Shown here: one piece after another, positions 55,528 through 64,000 of the stretch
Position numbering within the stretch: the stretch's first letter is position 1
How the letters are laid out: each line of letters starts with the position of its first letter
Assembly (NCBI RefSeq): GCF_003206045.1
Contig: NZ_PZJM01000009.1
Location: forward strand, 62,001 to 126,000
Source: Salinicola lusitanus
GTDB taxonomy: Bacteria; Pseudomonadota; Gammaproteobacteria; Pseudomonadales; Halomonadaceae
Length of the DNA stretch: 64,000 nucleotides
Direction: 5' to 3'
Position numbers and translations under genes: made by a program
Notes under the pieces: generated by a model
The model's database searches: none
What the model was told of the DNA's origin: nothing
The model's input: the letters and a program-made list of their open reading frames with translations, nothing else

Positions 55528-55794
55528 CCTTGCCATCGCCGTTCTGTAGCGACGCTACCGGCAGGACCCGTGTCGTCCCCAGCCTGGACTCGGTCCTTAT
55601 TTCACCGGATGACACCACCATCTTCGGCGGCGACAACTGGCTTTTGAAGCGCGGTGGCCGGGGCATCGAACGGCCCGTCCGGTTGATCGCCATTCGATGA
55701 GCACGCCGCTGGTATCCGGTGCTGCCGAGCGGAATGACGCCATACGACGGTCCTCGGGGTCCGGATTTCCAGCCGTCTGGCATCACGCAGGTTG

Positions 55795-57453
55795 CTACCG
55801 ATGGGCTGCCGCCGGATAGCGATGGATCAGATCCAGCAGCACGCCATTGGTCCAGCCGAACCCATCGACGACATCGTATTCGCCGCCGCCCCCCACAGCG
55901 GGGTCGACCACGTCGTATTTCTCGACCAGTTTGCCGGTCTGCCGGTAGACCTCGCGGTTGGTCTCGATCCAGCGACGGGCGATGGTTTCGGCCAGGTCGT
56001 CGTGTCCGTAACGGTCGAGCCCCGCAACCGCCAGCCACTGCAGCGGCGCCCAGCCATTGGGCGCGTCCCACTGCTCGCCGGTCTCACGCGTGGTGGTGAC
56101 CATGCCGCCGGCACGCAGCAATTCGCGCCGCACCGTTGCAGCCGTGGCATCAGCCCGGGCCGGGTCGGCGACACCGAACGCGAGCGGGTACACCATGGCG
56201 GCGGAAATCGCATCGGTCAGGCGCCCCTCCCGCCAGTCGTAGTCGGTGTAGTACCCCCCGTCCTGCTGCCAGAAGACCCGGTTGATCGCGCTCTGGCGGC
56301 GCTCGGCCATCGCCTCGAAGCGCGCGGCCTGGGCAGCGTCGCCTTGCACCCGCCATGCCCGAGCCAGGGTGCGCTCGAGCTGATACAGCAGGGCGTTGAG
56401 ATCCACCGGCAGGATATCGCGGGTCTCGATGGTGGTCTGGTGCTGGCCATCGGCCATCCAGCGCGAGCTGAAATCCCAGCCACTTTCGGCGGCGGCCCGC
56501 AGATGCCCGTACAGTTCGGGCGCCGGGCGGTCGCTGCGCGCGGCCAGCTCCCGTTCGGCGGCATAGGCCTCCGGCCGCGGCCAGTTCTCGCTGCCGTGGT
56601 AGCGGTTGAGCAGGGTGCCGTCGGCCAGCTCGACCACGTGCTCGCGCGCCTCGCCGGGGCCGATCTCATCGGCGCCGCGCATCCAGTAGTCGTGTTCTCG
56701 CATCAATTCGGGCAGGTAGCGGCGATAGACGTCGTCGCCGTCGTGCTCCGCCAGCAGTGCCACCATCGGGGCAAAGAACGGCGGCTGACTGCGGGTCAGG
56801 AAATAGGTTCTGGTGCCGTTGGGGACGAAGCCGTAGGTATCGATCAGCCAGGCAAAATTGCCGACCATGTCACGCACCAGATCGAAGCGGTCGCTGCGCG
56901 CCAGGCCCAGCATGGTGAAGTAGCTGTCCCAGTAGAACATCTCGTTGAAGCGTCCGCCCGGTACCACGTAGGGTTCCGGAAGCGACACCAGGCTGCTCCA
57001 GGGGCCTTCGTCGGTGTCCGCCGGATCCCGGGTCAGGTAGGGCCAGAGGTTGACGATATGGGCCTCGATCGAGGTGTCGGCGTCCTCGCCAAGACGCGTC
57101 TCGTTCTCCGGGCGCGGATCGAAGTTGGCATCCACGAAGGCCTGCAACCGAGCCTTGCCGATTGTCCCTTCCCGCTGTCGCAGTTGCTCGAAGTCGGCCA
57201 CGATCGCCGCCGGATCGCGCTTGGGCACCAGGTCGACCACCGACTTTCCGTCCGGATAGAGTTTCGCCATGGCGACCGCTTCCATGACCGGCCCCCAACT
57301 GCGATCCGGGGATTGGCTGGCCGTCTTGGCGGGTGGCTCTCGCGAAGGCTCCCGCTCGAGGCCCTGGGTGCTGCAACCGCCCAGCAGCAGGCCCGCCAGC
57401 AGCAGCGTGGCCCACCCTAGCCTCGCCTGCCGAAAATCCCCAATCGTCGTCAT
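55795..57453 (-). CDS. treA: Trehalase, GH37, predicted lipoprotein
   Basis: 552-residue GH37 trehalase, which splits trehalose into two glucoses. Both signatures are present: PGGRFNEMFYWDSYF and QWDAPNGWAPLQW, together with a glycine-rich GGGGEYDVVDGFGWTNG near the end. The N terminus has a lipobox LGGC with Cys27, so it should be anchored in the outer or inner membrane facing the periplasm instead of being soluble. ATG at 57453 follows GGAG; a GTG five codons earlier is less likely. Separate from the neighbours; the adjacent sugar isomerase gene could act on a product. Confidence 0.93.
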   Translation of the reverse strand: MTTIGDFRQARLGWATLLLAGLLLGGCSTQGLEREPSREPPAKTASQSPDRSWGPVMEAVAMAKLYPDGKSVVDLVPKRDPAAIVADFEQLRQREGTIGKARLQAFVDANFDPRPENETRLGEDADTSIEAHIVNLWPYLTRDPADTDEGPWSSLVSLPEPYVVPGGRFNEMFYWDSYFTMLGLARSDRFDLVRDMVGNFAWLIDTYGFVPNGTRTYFLTRSQPPFFAPMVALLAEHDGDDVYRRYLPELMREHDYWMRGADEIGPGEAREHVVELADGTLLNRYHGSENWPRPEAYAAERELAARSDRPAPELYGHLRAAAESGWDFSSRWMADGQHQTTIETRDILPVDLNALLYQLERTLARAWRVQGDAAQAARFEAMAERRQSAINRVFWQQDGGYYTDYDWREGRLTDAISAAMVYPLAFGVADPARADATAATVRRELLRAGGMVTTTRETGEQWDAPNGWAPLQWLAVAGLDRYGHDDLAETIARRWIETNREVYRQTGKLVEKYDVVDPAVGGGGEYDVVDGFGWTNGVLLDLIHRYPAAAHR

Positions 57454-57551
57454 CGTCGCGCTCCTCACGGCCAGGTGTCGGTGCTCCTAGCAAGCCAGAC
57501 TTCGACAACGAAGCCCATGCCGCTTTCGGGGTAGGCGTTTGTCCGAATGAA

Positions 57552-57580
57552 CAACGCCCCGATCCTGGATCGAGGCGTTG
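57552..57580. terminator. Hairpin downstream of the sugar isomerase
   Basis: CAACGCC and GGCGTTG pair, with an inner CGATCC/GGATCG stem, 34 bp after the isomerase stop on the minus strand. A likely terminator between that gene and trehalase. Confidence 0.6.
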
Positions 57581-57613
57581 CGGCAGCGAGAAGGGCGATG
57601 CCCGCCGGGCGGG

Positions 57614-58876
57614 CTACAAGGCGCCGTCGGCGATCGCCCGGGCCATCGTCGGGGAGAGCGGCAAACGCGGCAGCAGCGTCGCCTGATAGGCGTGGTAGAG
57701 GTCGGCCTTGCCGCTCCAGACTTCGCTGGACGGGCGGTTGTGGCGGTCGAGCTCCTGCCACCAGCTGCCTCGCTCGCGATCGATCAGGAAGCGATCGATG
57801 TAGTCCCAGAAGCGGCGATACCAGACCTCGTAGGTCGCGTCGCCGGTACGCTTGAGCAGCAGGGCCGCGGTGGCGGCCGCCTCCGCCAGGGTCCAGTGCA
57901 TTCGCTCGTGCACGACCGGACGGTTGTTCCAGTCGTGGGTGTAGACCAGGCCCGGTTCCCCATCCACGTGCCAGGCCAGTTCGGTGGCGCTGCGGAACAG
58001 CCCCTGGGCATCCTCCACCAGCCAGCCGGGCGCCGCTTCGCCGTGGCGCAGCAGCCCCCCCTCGAGATGCAGCAGCAGTCGGGCCCACTCGAAGGCGTGA
58101 CCGGGCGTCGCGCCATAGGGCCGGAACTGATCCTTGGGCGTGTCTTCGTTGTAGTCGCGCCACTCGTTCCAGTGACTGTCGAAATGCTCCACCACGCGGT
58201 AATCGTTGGGCTTGGCGTGGGCGTGGATGATCTTGTCGGCGATGGAGAGCGCGCGAGCCCGCCATTTGGGCTCGTCGAGGACGTCGGCCAGTTGCAGGAA
58301 GGCTTCGGTGGCGTGCATGTTGCTGTTGCCGCCGCGGTAGGCCTCGTCTTCGCGCCAGTCGTGGGAGAACCCCTCGCGCATGCGTCCTTCGTCTTCCGAC
58401 CAGAAATGGGTCTCGATCACGCCGATGATGTCGTCGAGCAGCGGTCCGGCCGCTTCGTCGCCGGCCTGCCAGGCGCTGGCCGCCGCCAGCGCCACGAAGG
58501 CATGGATATAGGCCTGTTTGGTCTGCGTCTCCCCCGCCTTCGGTCGCTCGCCATACCAGCCACCGTGTTCGTCGTCCCGCAGGCCCCCCCTCAGCGCCGC
58601 CACGCCATGGGCGACCAGCGGCATCATGCCGGGCTCGCCACGCATGGCAGCCAGGGCAAAGCAGTGGGTCATGCGGGCGGTGATCATGGTGTCGGGGTTG
58701 GCATCGGCGGGCAGCCGGCCATCTTCGTCGAGCGCGGCAAAGCCGCATTCGGGATGACGCGAGGCGCGGTAGAACGCCAGCAGGCGTTGCCCCTCGCTCT
58801 CCAGCCAGTGATGGTGTGCCGGCCGGTCCAGCCAGCTCTCCTGCCGCGGCGGCAGATTGGGAGTCGTACCTGGCAT
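57614..58876 (-). CDS. AGE-family aldose-ketose isomerase (YihS/mannose isomerase type)
   Basis: 420-residue N-acylglucosamine-2-epimerase-family enzyme with an (alpha/alpha)6 barrel. Histidines expected at the active site are in SNMHATEAF, YGATPGHAFEWARLLL and MHWTLAEA; Arg in MITARMTHCF. Length and motifs favour the YihS-like mannose or glucose isomerase branch over true GlcNAc epimerases. A strong GGAGG precedes the ATG. With trehalase next door on the same strand it may convert a hexose released from disaccharides. Confidence 0.85.
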   Translation of the reverse strand: MPGTTPNLPPRQESWLDRPAHHHWLESEGQRLLAFYRASRHPECGFAALDEDGRLPADANPDTMITARMTHCFALAAMRGEPGMMPLVAHGVAALRGGLRDDEHGGWYGERPKAGETQTKQAYIHAFVALAAASAWQAGDEAAGPLLDDIIGVIETHFWSEDEGRMREGFSHDWREDEAYRGGNSNMHATEAFLQLADVLDEPKWRARALSIADKIIHAHAKPNDYRVVEHFDSHWNEWRDYNEDTPKDQFRPYGATPGHAFEWARLLLHLEGGLLRHGEAAPGWLVEDAQGLFRSATELAWHVDGEPGLVYTHDWNNRPVVHERMHWTLAEAAATAALLLKRTGDATYEVWYRRFWDYIDRFLIDRERGSWWQELDRHNRPSSEVWSGKADLYHAYQATLLPRLPLSPTMARAIADGAL

Positions 58877-59175
58877 GCTGTAGGGCCTCCTCTGCCCTGT
58901 CGTCTCTCATGCGTTGTGAAAGTGCCTGCGCTCATCCACGCGGCGTCAGCCATCGCCGGGAGGCCAGCCGGGCCCGTTGCGCCGACGCTTGCGCCCCACA
59001 GGGATGCGGGAAGTCGTTGGCCCGTCGGGAACGGGCCTGGCCCTGGCTATCGCTCGCCAATCTTTCAGGCAGTGCCTGGAGAATGTCTCTGCGGGATTCG
59101 TATCGAGCGCGGGTCTATTCACCCCGCCCGGGCGGCAAAAGTCCATTCCACCTTCGCCGCCCTGTTCGACGCGGA

Positions 59176-60039
59176 TCAGCCATTGACGACCATTCCACCA
59201 TTGGGGTGAAGCGTCTGGCCGCTGATGAAGGAGGCGTCGAGCGAGGCCAGAAAGACGTAGCAGGGACCCAGCTCGGAGGGCTGTCCGGCGCGCCCCATGG
59301 GGGTATCGGAACCGAAGTCCTCGAGCATCTGCGGGTCATGGGCGCCCAGCGTGGCGGGTTGGAGCGGCGTCCATACGGGGCCCGGCGCCACGGCGTTGAC
59401 ACGAATGCCGCGACCGACGACCTGGTTCGAGAGGGAGCGGGTGAAACCGACGATCGCCCCTTTGGTCGCGGTGTAGTCCACCAGGAAATCGGGGCCGATA
59501 TAGGCATTGACCGACGTGGTGTTGATGATCGCGTCATCCTCGCCCAGGTAAGGTAGCGCCGCCTTGGTCAGGTAGAACATGCCATGCATGTTGGTGGCGA
59601 ACGTCTCCCGCCACAGCTCGTCGTCGAGTTCCGTGAGGTCGGTGCACACCTGCTGGGTACCGGCGTTGTTGACCAGCACGTTGAGCCCGCCAAAGGTCTC
59701 GATCACCTGATCGAGCGCCCCGCGACAGAAGGCGGCGTCACGAATGTCACCCGCGATCAGCAGGCAGCGGCGGCCCTCGGCCTCCACCAGCCGCTGGGTC
59801 TCGCGGGCGTCGTCATCCTCGCTGAGGTACATCACCGCCACGTCGGCGCCTTCCCGGGCGAAATGGATCGCCACCGAGCGGCCGATGCCGCTGTCGGCAC
59901 CGGTAATCAGCGCGACCTTGTTTTCCAGCTTGCCGCTTCCGCGATAGCCGGGGCGAATGAACTCCGCGGGCGGCTGCATCAGACTCTCCTGGCCGGGGAG
60001 GGTCTGGCTCTGGGCATGAATCTTCGTTTTCTCTACCAC
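59176..60039 (-). CDS. SDR oxidoreductase, YghA-like
   Basis: 287-residue short-chain dehydrogenase. NAD(P) site TGADSGIGRSVA, NNAG, catalytic YTATK. The extra N-terminal segment QTLPGQESLMQPPAEFIRPGYRGSGKLENKVALITG is characteristic of the YghA/YhdF glucose-dehydrogenase-like stress group. GTG at 60039 with GGGAG eight bases before it is chosen; no ATG fits. Stands alone; likely an NADPH aldehyde reductase. Confidence 0.9.
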   Translation of the reverse strand: MVEKTKIHAQSQTLPGQESLMQPPAEFIRPGYRGSGKLENKVALITGADSGIGRSVAIHFAREGADVAVMYLSEDDDARETQRLVEAEGRRCLLIAGDIRDAAFCRGALDQVIETFGGLNVLVNNAGTQQVCTDLTELDDELWRETFATNMHGMFYLTKAALPYLGEDDAIINTTSVNAYIGPDFLVDYTATKGAIVGFTRSLSNQVVGRGIRVNAVAPGPVWTPLQPATLGAHDPQMLEDFGSDTPMGRAGQPSELGPCYVFLASLDASFISGQTLHPNGGMVVNG

Positions 60040-60643
60040 GTTGCGATCTCCCTGCAAACGGAATGGATGAATCGAGTCACCTCCGATAAAAAACCATGGT
60101 AAGCATTGGCACCGGAGAGTGATGATGGATCTATTCAGTCCTAGTCGAGTCGCTCCGATGCTGCAAGCCGACAACGGCCGTCGAGATGACGAATCGCCAC
60201 TGGTCCGCCCCGGGAGGTGGGCGTCACATCGGCAGAGACAGCGTGGCTGGGGGAATAAAAGGTGTGGCGAGCAACGCGAGGGAAAGAAGGCACATCGGAA
60301 AGAGATTCGGTGGGTCGATCCACGACAGGATCGCTTCCGTCGATACCGCTCGTCCTGAGCGCCACCGAATCGTCAAGCGCTCCTTCGTTTGACTGCAATA
60401 CGTTCGACTACCGTAACGTTTCGACTCCGTCCACGCGGCGATCCGAGACACCGGTGGTCCGCCGAGGAGCGGGCGGCCTGCCCGTCTTCAGGAGATCCCT
60501 CCCCTGTCGCACCTTCCTGGCGCCTCCTCGCGGTCATCACAAGATAGGCGCCCGGCGTCCCGGCCAATAGATTCAAATGCGCCGGTACAGGCAGTGCATT
60601 TGCGGGGAAAAATACTTTTCACAACATCATGTTACCTTGGGTT
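60040..60643. other. Gene-free interval
   Basis: About 600 bp between the SDR gene's start and the 3' end of the regulator gene. No reading frame here resembles a protein I know and no clear hairpin or operator was found. It must contain the SDR promoter. Confidence 0.5.
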
Positions 60644-62125
60644 TCAATACTCCCCCTGAAAACCGCGCTGGCGCGCCCAGACGATCGCCTCGCCGCGACT
60701 GTGAACGCCCAGCTTCTGGTAGAGCGACGCCACGTAGTTGCGCACGGTGCTATGGGCCAGATCCAGCCGGGTGGCGATGCGCTTGTCCGAGAGCCCGGCA
60801 CAGATCAGCCCCAGGACATCGCGCTCGCGGGCACTGAGGTCCGCCAGTGCCGTTTGCTGGGTTCCCGAGGCATCGGTGCCCGCATCGCGAACATTGGCCA
60901 GCTTTTCCACCAGCGTGCGAGTGAACCAGGACGCATCTTTCATCACCGCCTCGATCGCATCGGAGAGCTGGTTCTCGTATCGCTTGCGCTCGCTGATATC
61001 CACCAGGGTCAGCAGCAGGCAGGCACGACGATTGATTTCGACCGCCTCCGCTGCCAGCACGTAGATGGTGGGCGCGTGGACGTCATCGCCGCCCTGCACC
61101 TCCATGTCCTCCACATGGCCTGACTCCCCCAGTGCTTTCAGCAACTGCTTGCGTGTCTGCGGTGTGAAGAGCGAATAGTCCTCCAGCCCGGGTGGGTCCG
61201 ACGCATTGGCGCGACGGACCAGATCGCGCTCGAAGGCCGCATTCGCTTCGATCAGCGTCAGGCTGTCGGCTGAGACCAGAGCCGTGGGGACCGGCGACAT
61301 CTGGAACACCGTGGCGAACAGCGCCTCGCTCTGGCGCAGGGCGTGCTGTGCCTGGCGGGCCGGTTCCAGATCGGTGAAGGTCAACAGCATGCAGGGGGCG
61401 TTCTCGACGTCGATCGGTTGACCGGCGACGATCACGCTCTTGCTGGCGTTGTCCTGTCGGCCGAGTTGCAGGACCGCTTCGGTCTGGGGGATCGACCGGC
61501 CGGCACAGAGCCGCTGGATCGCCGACTCGCGCTGAGGCGAATGGGCGAACACGTCGAACTCGTAGATCGAACGCCCCAGGATCTCCTCGGCTGCCAGCTC
61601 GGCCATGTCCAGAAAGCCCTGATTGGCGCGAATGAAACGCTGACTATCGAGGCGGCAGATCAGCGCCGGCGCCGGATTGGCGTTGAACGAGCGCTCGAAG
61701 CGCTCCTCGGCGCTCATGAGTTCGGTGATGTCCTCGATGATCAGGGCCAACGCGTCGGGGCGGCCCTCCCGCGAGAGCGTCCTGCCTCGCACCCGGTGAT
61801 GACGAACGGGCAGTTCGGGATCGGCAGGTCGAACTTCGAGGATCACGTCCTCGAACGCTTCTCCCTCCAGCAGGCGCTCCATTGGCGACCGCCCCTCGCC
61901 GACCTCATGGTGATTGCGATAATAGAGCTCGAAGCGCCGTCGGTAGGCGTCGACGTCGGGCCCTAGTTCCTCGATCGATTCGGCCCCGTGCATCTTCAGC
62001 GCCGCCGGGTTGGCCCAGCGCAGGCGTCCATCGGGATCCAGCAGCACGATGCCGTCGGAGAGATCGGCGATGAGCTGGTGCAGCGGCGACTGAATCACGC
62101 CGGGATCGTCTTTCGGTTCCGACAT
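60644..62125 (-). CDS. Triple-PAS LuxR-type transcriptional regulator
   Basis: 493 residues. PAS domains begin at about residues 14 (LIADLSDGIVLLDPDGRLRWANPAALKMHG), 140 (RSFNANPAPALICRLDSQRFIRANQGFLDMAE) and 265 (VFQMSPVPTALVSADSLTLIEANAAF), followed by a coiled linker and a C-terminal LuxR/FixJ helix-turn-helix (LSARERDVLGLICAGLSDKRIATRLDLAHSTVRNYVASLYQKLGV). No receiver domain and no membrane segment: a one-component cytosolic sensor. No heme- or FAD-binding residue can be assigned by eye; signal and targets unknown. Confidence 0.92.
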   Translation of the reverse strand: MSEPKDDPGVIQSPLHQLIADLSDGIVLLDPDGRLRWANPAALKMHGAESIEELGPDVDAYRRRFELYYRNHHEVGEGRSPMERLLEGEAFEDVILEVRPADPELPVRHHRVRGRTLSREGRPDALALIIEDITELMSAEERFERSFNANPAPALICRLDSQRFIRANQGFLDMAELAAEEILGRSIYEFDVFAHSPQRESAIQRLCAGRSIPQTEAVLQLGRQDNASKSVIVAGQPIDVENAPCMLLTFTDLEPARQAQHALRQSEALFATVFQMSPVPTALVSADSLTLIEANAAFERDLVRRANASDPPGLEDYSLFTPQTRKQLLKALGESGHVEDMEVQGGDDVHAPTIYVLAAEAVEINRRACLLLTLVDISERKRYENQLSDAIEAVMKDASWFTRTLVEKLANVRDAGTDASGTQQTALADLSARERDVLGLICAGLSDKRIATRLDLAHSTVRNYVASLYQKLGVHSRGEAIVWARQRGFQGEY

Positions 62126-62230
62126 CTCGTTTCACCACCCTCGGTCATGCTCGGCGTCGATCACGACGCCGGGCGCTGTTCGAATCGCACATGCCATTCC
62201 CGTGTCGACCGACGCTCTGCGCAGCTCGGA

Positions 62231-62959
62231 TCAGCCACTTGCCACACCGAACGCCCACCCCACCAGCGCCGTGACCCCCATTGCCAACGCGCCCCAGAAA
62301 GTGACCCGCACGATGGCCACCCATAGACGCGACCCCCCGATTCGGGCCGACAGCGCGCCCAGCAACGCCAGCGCCAGCAACGACCCCAACGCCACCGTGA
62401 CGGATGTCGCCATCGTGAACTGGGCCAGCAGCAAGCAGATCATCGGCAGCGCCGCGCCGGACAGGAACATCAAGGCCGACGCCATGGCCGCCTGAAGCGG
62501 CCTCGCCTGATTGACGGTGCTGAATCCCAGTTCGTCGCGGGCATGGGCAGCCAGCGCGTCATGGTGCATCAGCTTCTCGGCGACTTCGTGAGCCAGAGCA
62601 GGCGCCAATCCACGGGCTTCGTAGATCTCCGCCAGCTCGCGCACCTCGTGGGCATAGTTGGCCTTGAGCTCGCGCCGCTCCCGCGCCAGATCGGCGCGCT
62701 CGGTATCCTTCTGCGAGCTGACCGAGACATATTCGCCCGCCGCCATCGACATCGCGCCGGCCACCGCCCCGGCTGCCCCGGCCGTGAGCACCCCACTCAG
62801 ACCCGCACCCGCCGTCGCCATGCCGATCACCAGGCTGGCGGTCGACACGATACCGTCGTTGGCGCCCAGTACCGCGGCCCGCAACCAGCCCACGCGGTCC
62901 GAATAGTGGCGCTCCTTGGGTATGGTCATGCCCGGCTGCTGCCCTGACTCCAATGTCAT
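62231..62959 (-). CDS. VIT1/CCC1-family metal transporter
   Basis: 242 residues, five membrane segments. First helix region DRVGWLRAAVLGANDGIVSTASLVIGMATAGA and the MSMAAGEYVSVSSQKDTERADLARER segment are signatures of the vacuolar iron transporter family (Fe2+/Mn2+ export in bacteria). The Glu-rich cytosolic loop that binds metal follows (EVRELAEIYEARGL...). Preceded by GGAGAG. Single gene. Confidence 0.93.
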   Translation of the reverse strand: MTLESGQQPGMTIPKERHYSDRVGWLRAAVLGANDGIVSTASLVIGMATAGAGLSGVLTAGAAGAVAGAMSMAAGEYVSVSSQKDTERADLARERRELKANYAHEVRELAEIYEARGLAPALAHEVAEKLMHHDALAAHARDELGFSTVNQARPLQAAMASALMFLSGAALPMICLLLAQFTMATSVTVALGSLLALALLGALSARIGGSRLWVAIVRVTFWGALAMGVTALVGWAFGVASG

Positions 62960-63950
62960 GCCGCTCTCCGTCCTCTTTCCGTCGTACCCGTCGTCTCTAC
63001 CGCCCTGTCCAGAGCACCGAGTCCGTCCATCTTAAGTCAAGCCGTCCACGGAGAGACAAGCTTTCTGCACCCATTCGAATTCTCTGATAAAGCGATTTCT
63101 GTCTCCCTCTCCAACCGACCAAAATGGCGCTGATCTCAGATCAACGACAGGCGCATTTTTTCCCTGGAACCGGCATCTGTCTTGTCGCCGACTTCGCCTG
63201 TCTTTTATCCGATGTAAAGATTTCCACCCGATATCCAATCGACACTTTATTCGGCTCTCGCAGGATTCTAACGCTCGCCCTTGTCGCCTCATCCGAAAGA
63301 CGCCGCGACCTAGCACAAACCAATATTGGTGATATTTACCACCTTGGTATTAATCACATCAGCTACAACTCGCCAAAATCGATTATAAATTGTTGATTTG
63401 TCGATATAAATATAACCACCCAATAACCATAGTTAATACCTTTGTCTTTATAGACCATGGTTACAATGAAAGTTTACGGAGTTATGGAAATAATGGCTCC
63501 CCACAAGCGAAGCCCGATCGCACCAACGAAGGCCGATCCGACCGATGGGGAACATCACTGGTTTTCGCCAAAACAGGCACTGCCCCAGGCAGAGGACCGA
63601 ATCGACTTTGACGCCTCTTCCCGGTGATCCGTTGTCGCTGAAAAACGACAGAAAACACCGATGGCAGCATGATCGCTCCATGGCGATTGGCGGTATGGGG
63701 TCGGACCAACGGTGACGATATCCAGGGAATACGGCAACGATACTCATAGTTAATAAAAAATGGATTGACTCATATCTCTTTCGATATCGATGGCGATATT
63801 GAGTATGTCGAGCACGACGCTTTGGCAGAGCCATTCACGACTCCCCCGATACGTCGGTGGCGATTCTCTCCCAGAGCGCCTTGCGTAGCCGAATGCTTTA
63901 TCCGGCTGCCCAAACAGCAATCAATGACAAGACCACGAGGGACACCAATA
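62960..63950. other. AT-rich, palindrome-rich non-coding region
   Basis: About 1 kb without a convincing gene and clearly more AT-rich than the rest. It contains the perfect 12-bp palindrome ACCAATATTGGT (63319-63330), an overlapping imperfect repeat GTGATATTTACC/GGTATTAATCAC (63329-63357), and two copies of CATAGTTAATA (63428-63438 and 63745-63755). Likely regulatory DNA for the gene starting at 63951, or an old insertion. Confidence 0.5.
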
Positions 63951-64000
63951 ATGATTGCCTCACACTCCGTGCTACGCCGGCCGCTCCTCACCGCCGTCCT
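63951..64000 (+). CDS. Start of an exported protein gene, cut by window end
   Basis: ATG at 63951 with AGGG ten bases upstream, reading MIASHSVLRRPLLTAVL: basic residues then hydrophobic, as in a signal peptide. Only 16 codons are inside the window, so the product cannot be named and the start itself is tentative. Confidence 0.4.
   Translation, partial: MIASHSVLRRPLLTAV

Noticed and set aside
62165-62190. GTTCGAATC-like box suggesting a tRNA T-arm
   Set aside because: No matching acceptor, D or anticodon arms could be built around it.
63448-63834. 128-codon minus-strand frame in the AT-rich region
   Set aside because: Odd composition rich in Arg, His and Cys, no ribosome-binding site and no family resemblance.

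Overview
The window looks like chromosome of a GC-rich gammaproteobacterium, most probably a Halomonas-type marine or halophilic heterotroph. This is an inference: the basis is high GC, three complete tripartite tricarboxylate transporter (TTT) systems plus a TRAP transporter, and protein families common in Halomonadaceae. No rRNA, tRNA, CRISPR array or prophage was seen. Almost everything is catabolic and transport accessory content, arranged as regulator-plus-transporter-plus-enzyme islands.

0-7.4 kb: PhoD-type phosphatase (its first base lies just outside the window), an FAD-linked 2-hydroxyacid dehydrogenase, an MFS carrier, a divergent mdaB/LysR pair and a LacI regulator. 7.5-12 kb: a LacI-controlled ABC importer that ends in a GpdQ-like glycerophosphodiesterase. 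12.2-18.8 kb: ROK regulator, then tctC-tctB-tctA, then a metallophosphoesterase carrying an unrecognised second domain of about 380 residues. 18.9-28.1 kb: a second TTT operon followed by an acid-sugar enolase-superfamily enzyme and an alkaline-phosphatase-superfamily phosphodiesterase, controlled by a divergent LacI regulator with two matching palindromic operators. Downstream of it are decayed genes (aldo-keto reductase, 2-hydroxyacid dehydrogenase) and a broken second copy of the end of the GpdQ-like gene. The repeated pairing of a carboxylate-type transporter with a phosphoesterase suggests uptake and breakdown of phosphorylated or phosphodiester organic acids.

28.2-38.6 kb: an orphan type VI secretion island (vgrG, DUF4123 adaptor, VasX/BTH_I2691-like effector, two tandem DUF6708 membrane proteins), then a double zinc-ribbon DUF746-like protein and a small DUF4235 protein. 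38.6-42.4 kb: a TonB-dependent siderophore receptor and a membrane GGDEF protein.

42.5-55.5 kb: a third island: DapA-family lyase, TctC, TctA, TctB, IclR regulator, single-chain dihydroxyacetone-type kinase, TRAP transporter (with a decayed extra dctP), FAD-linked 2-hydroxyacid dehydrogenase and a second TctC of the same subfamily. Three copies of an ATTCCG-N5-CGGAAT-type inverted repeat stand before three transcription units here and look like the IclR operators. 55.8-64 kb: lipoprotein trehalase, AGE-family sugar isomerase, an SDR oxidoreductase, a triple-PAS LuxR regulator, a VIT1/CCC1 metal transporter, about 1 kb of AT-rich palindromic non-coding DNA, and the start of one more gene.
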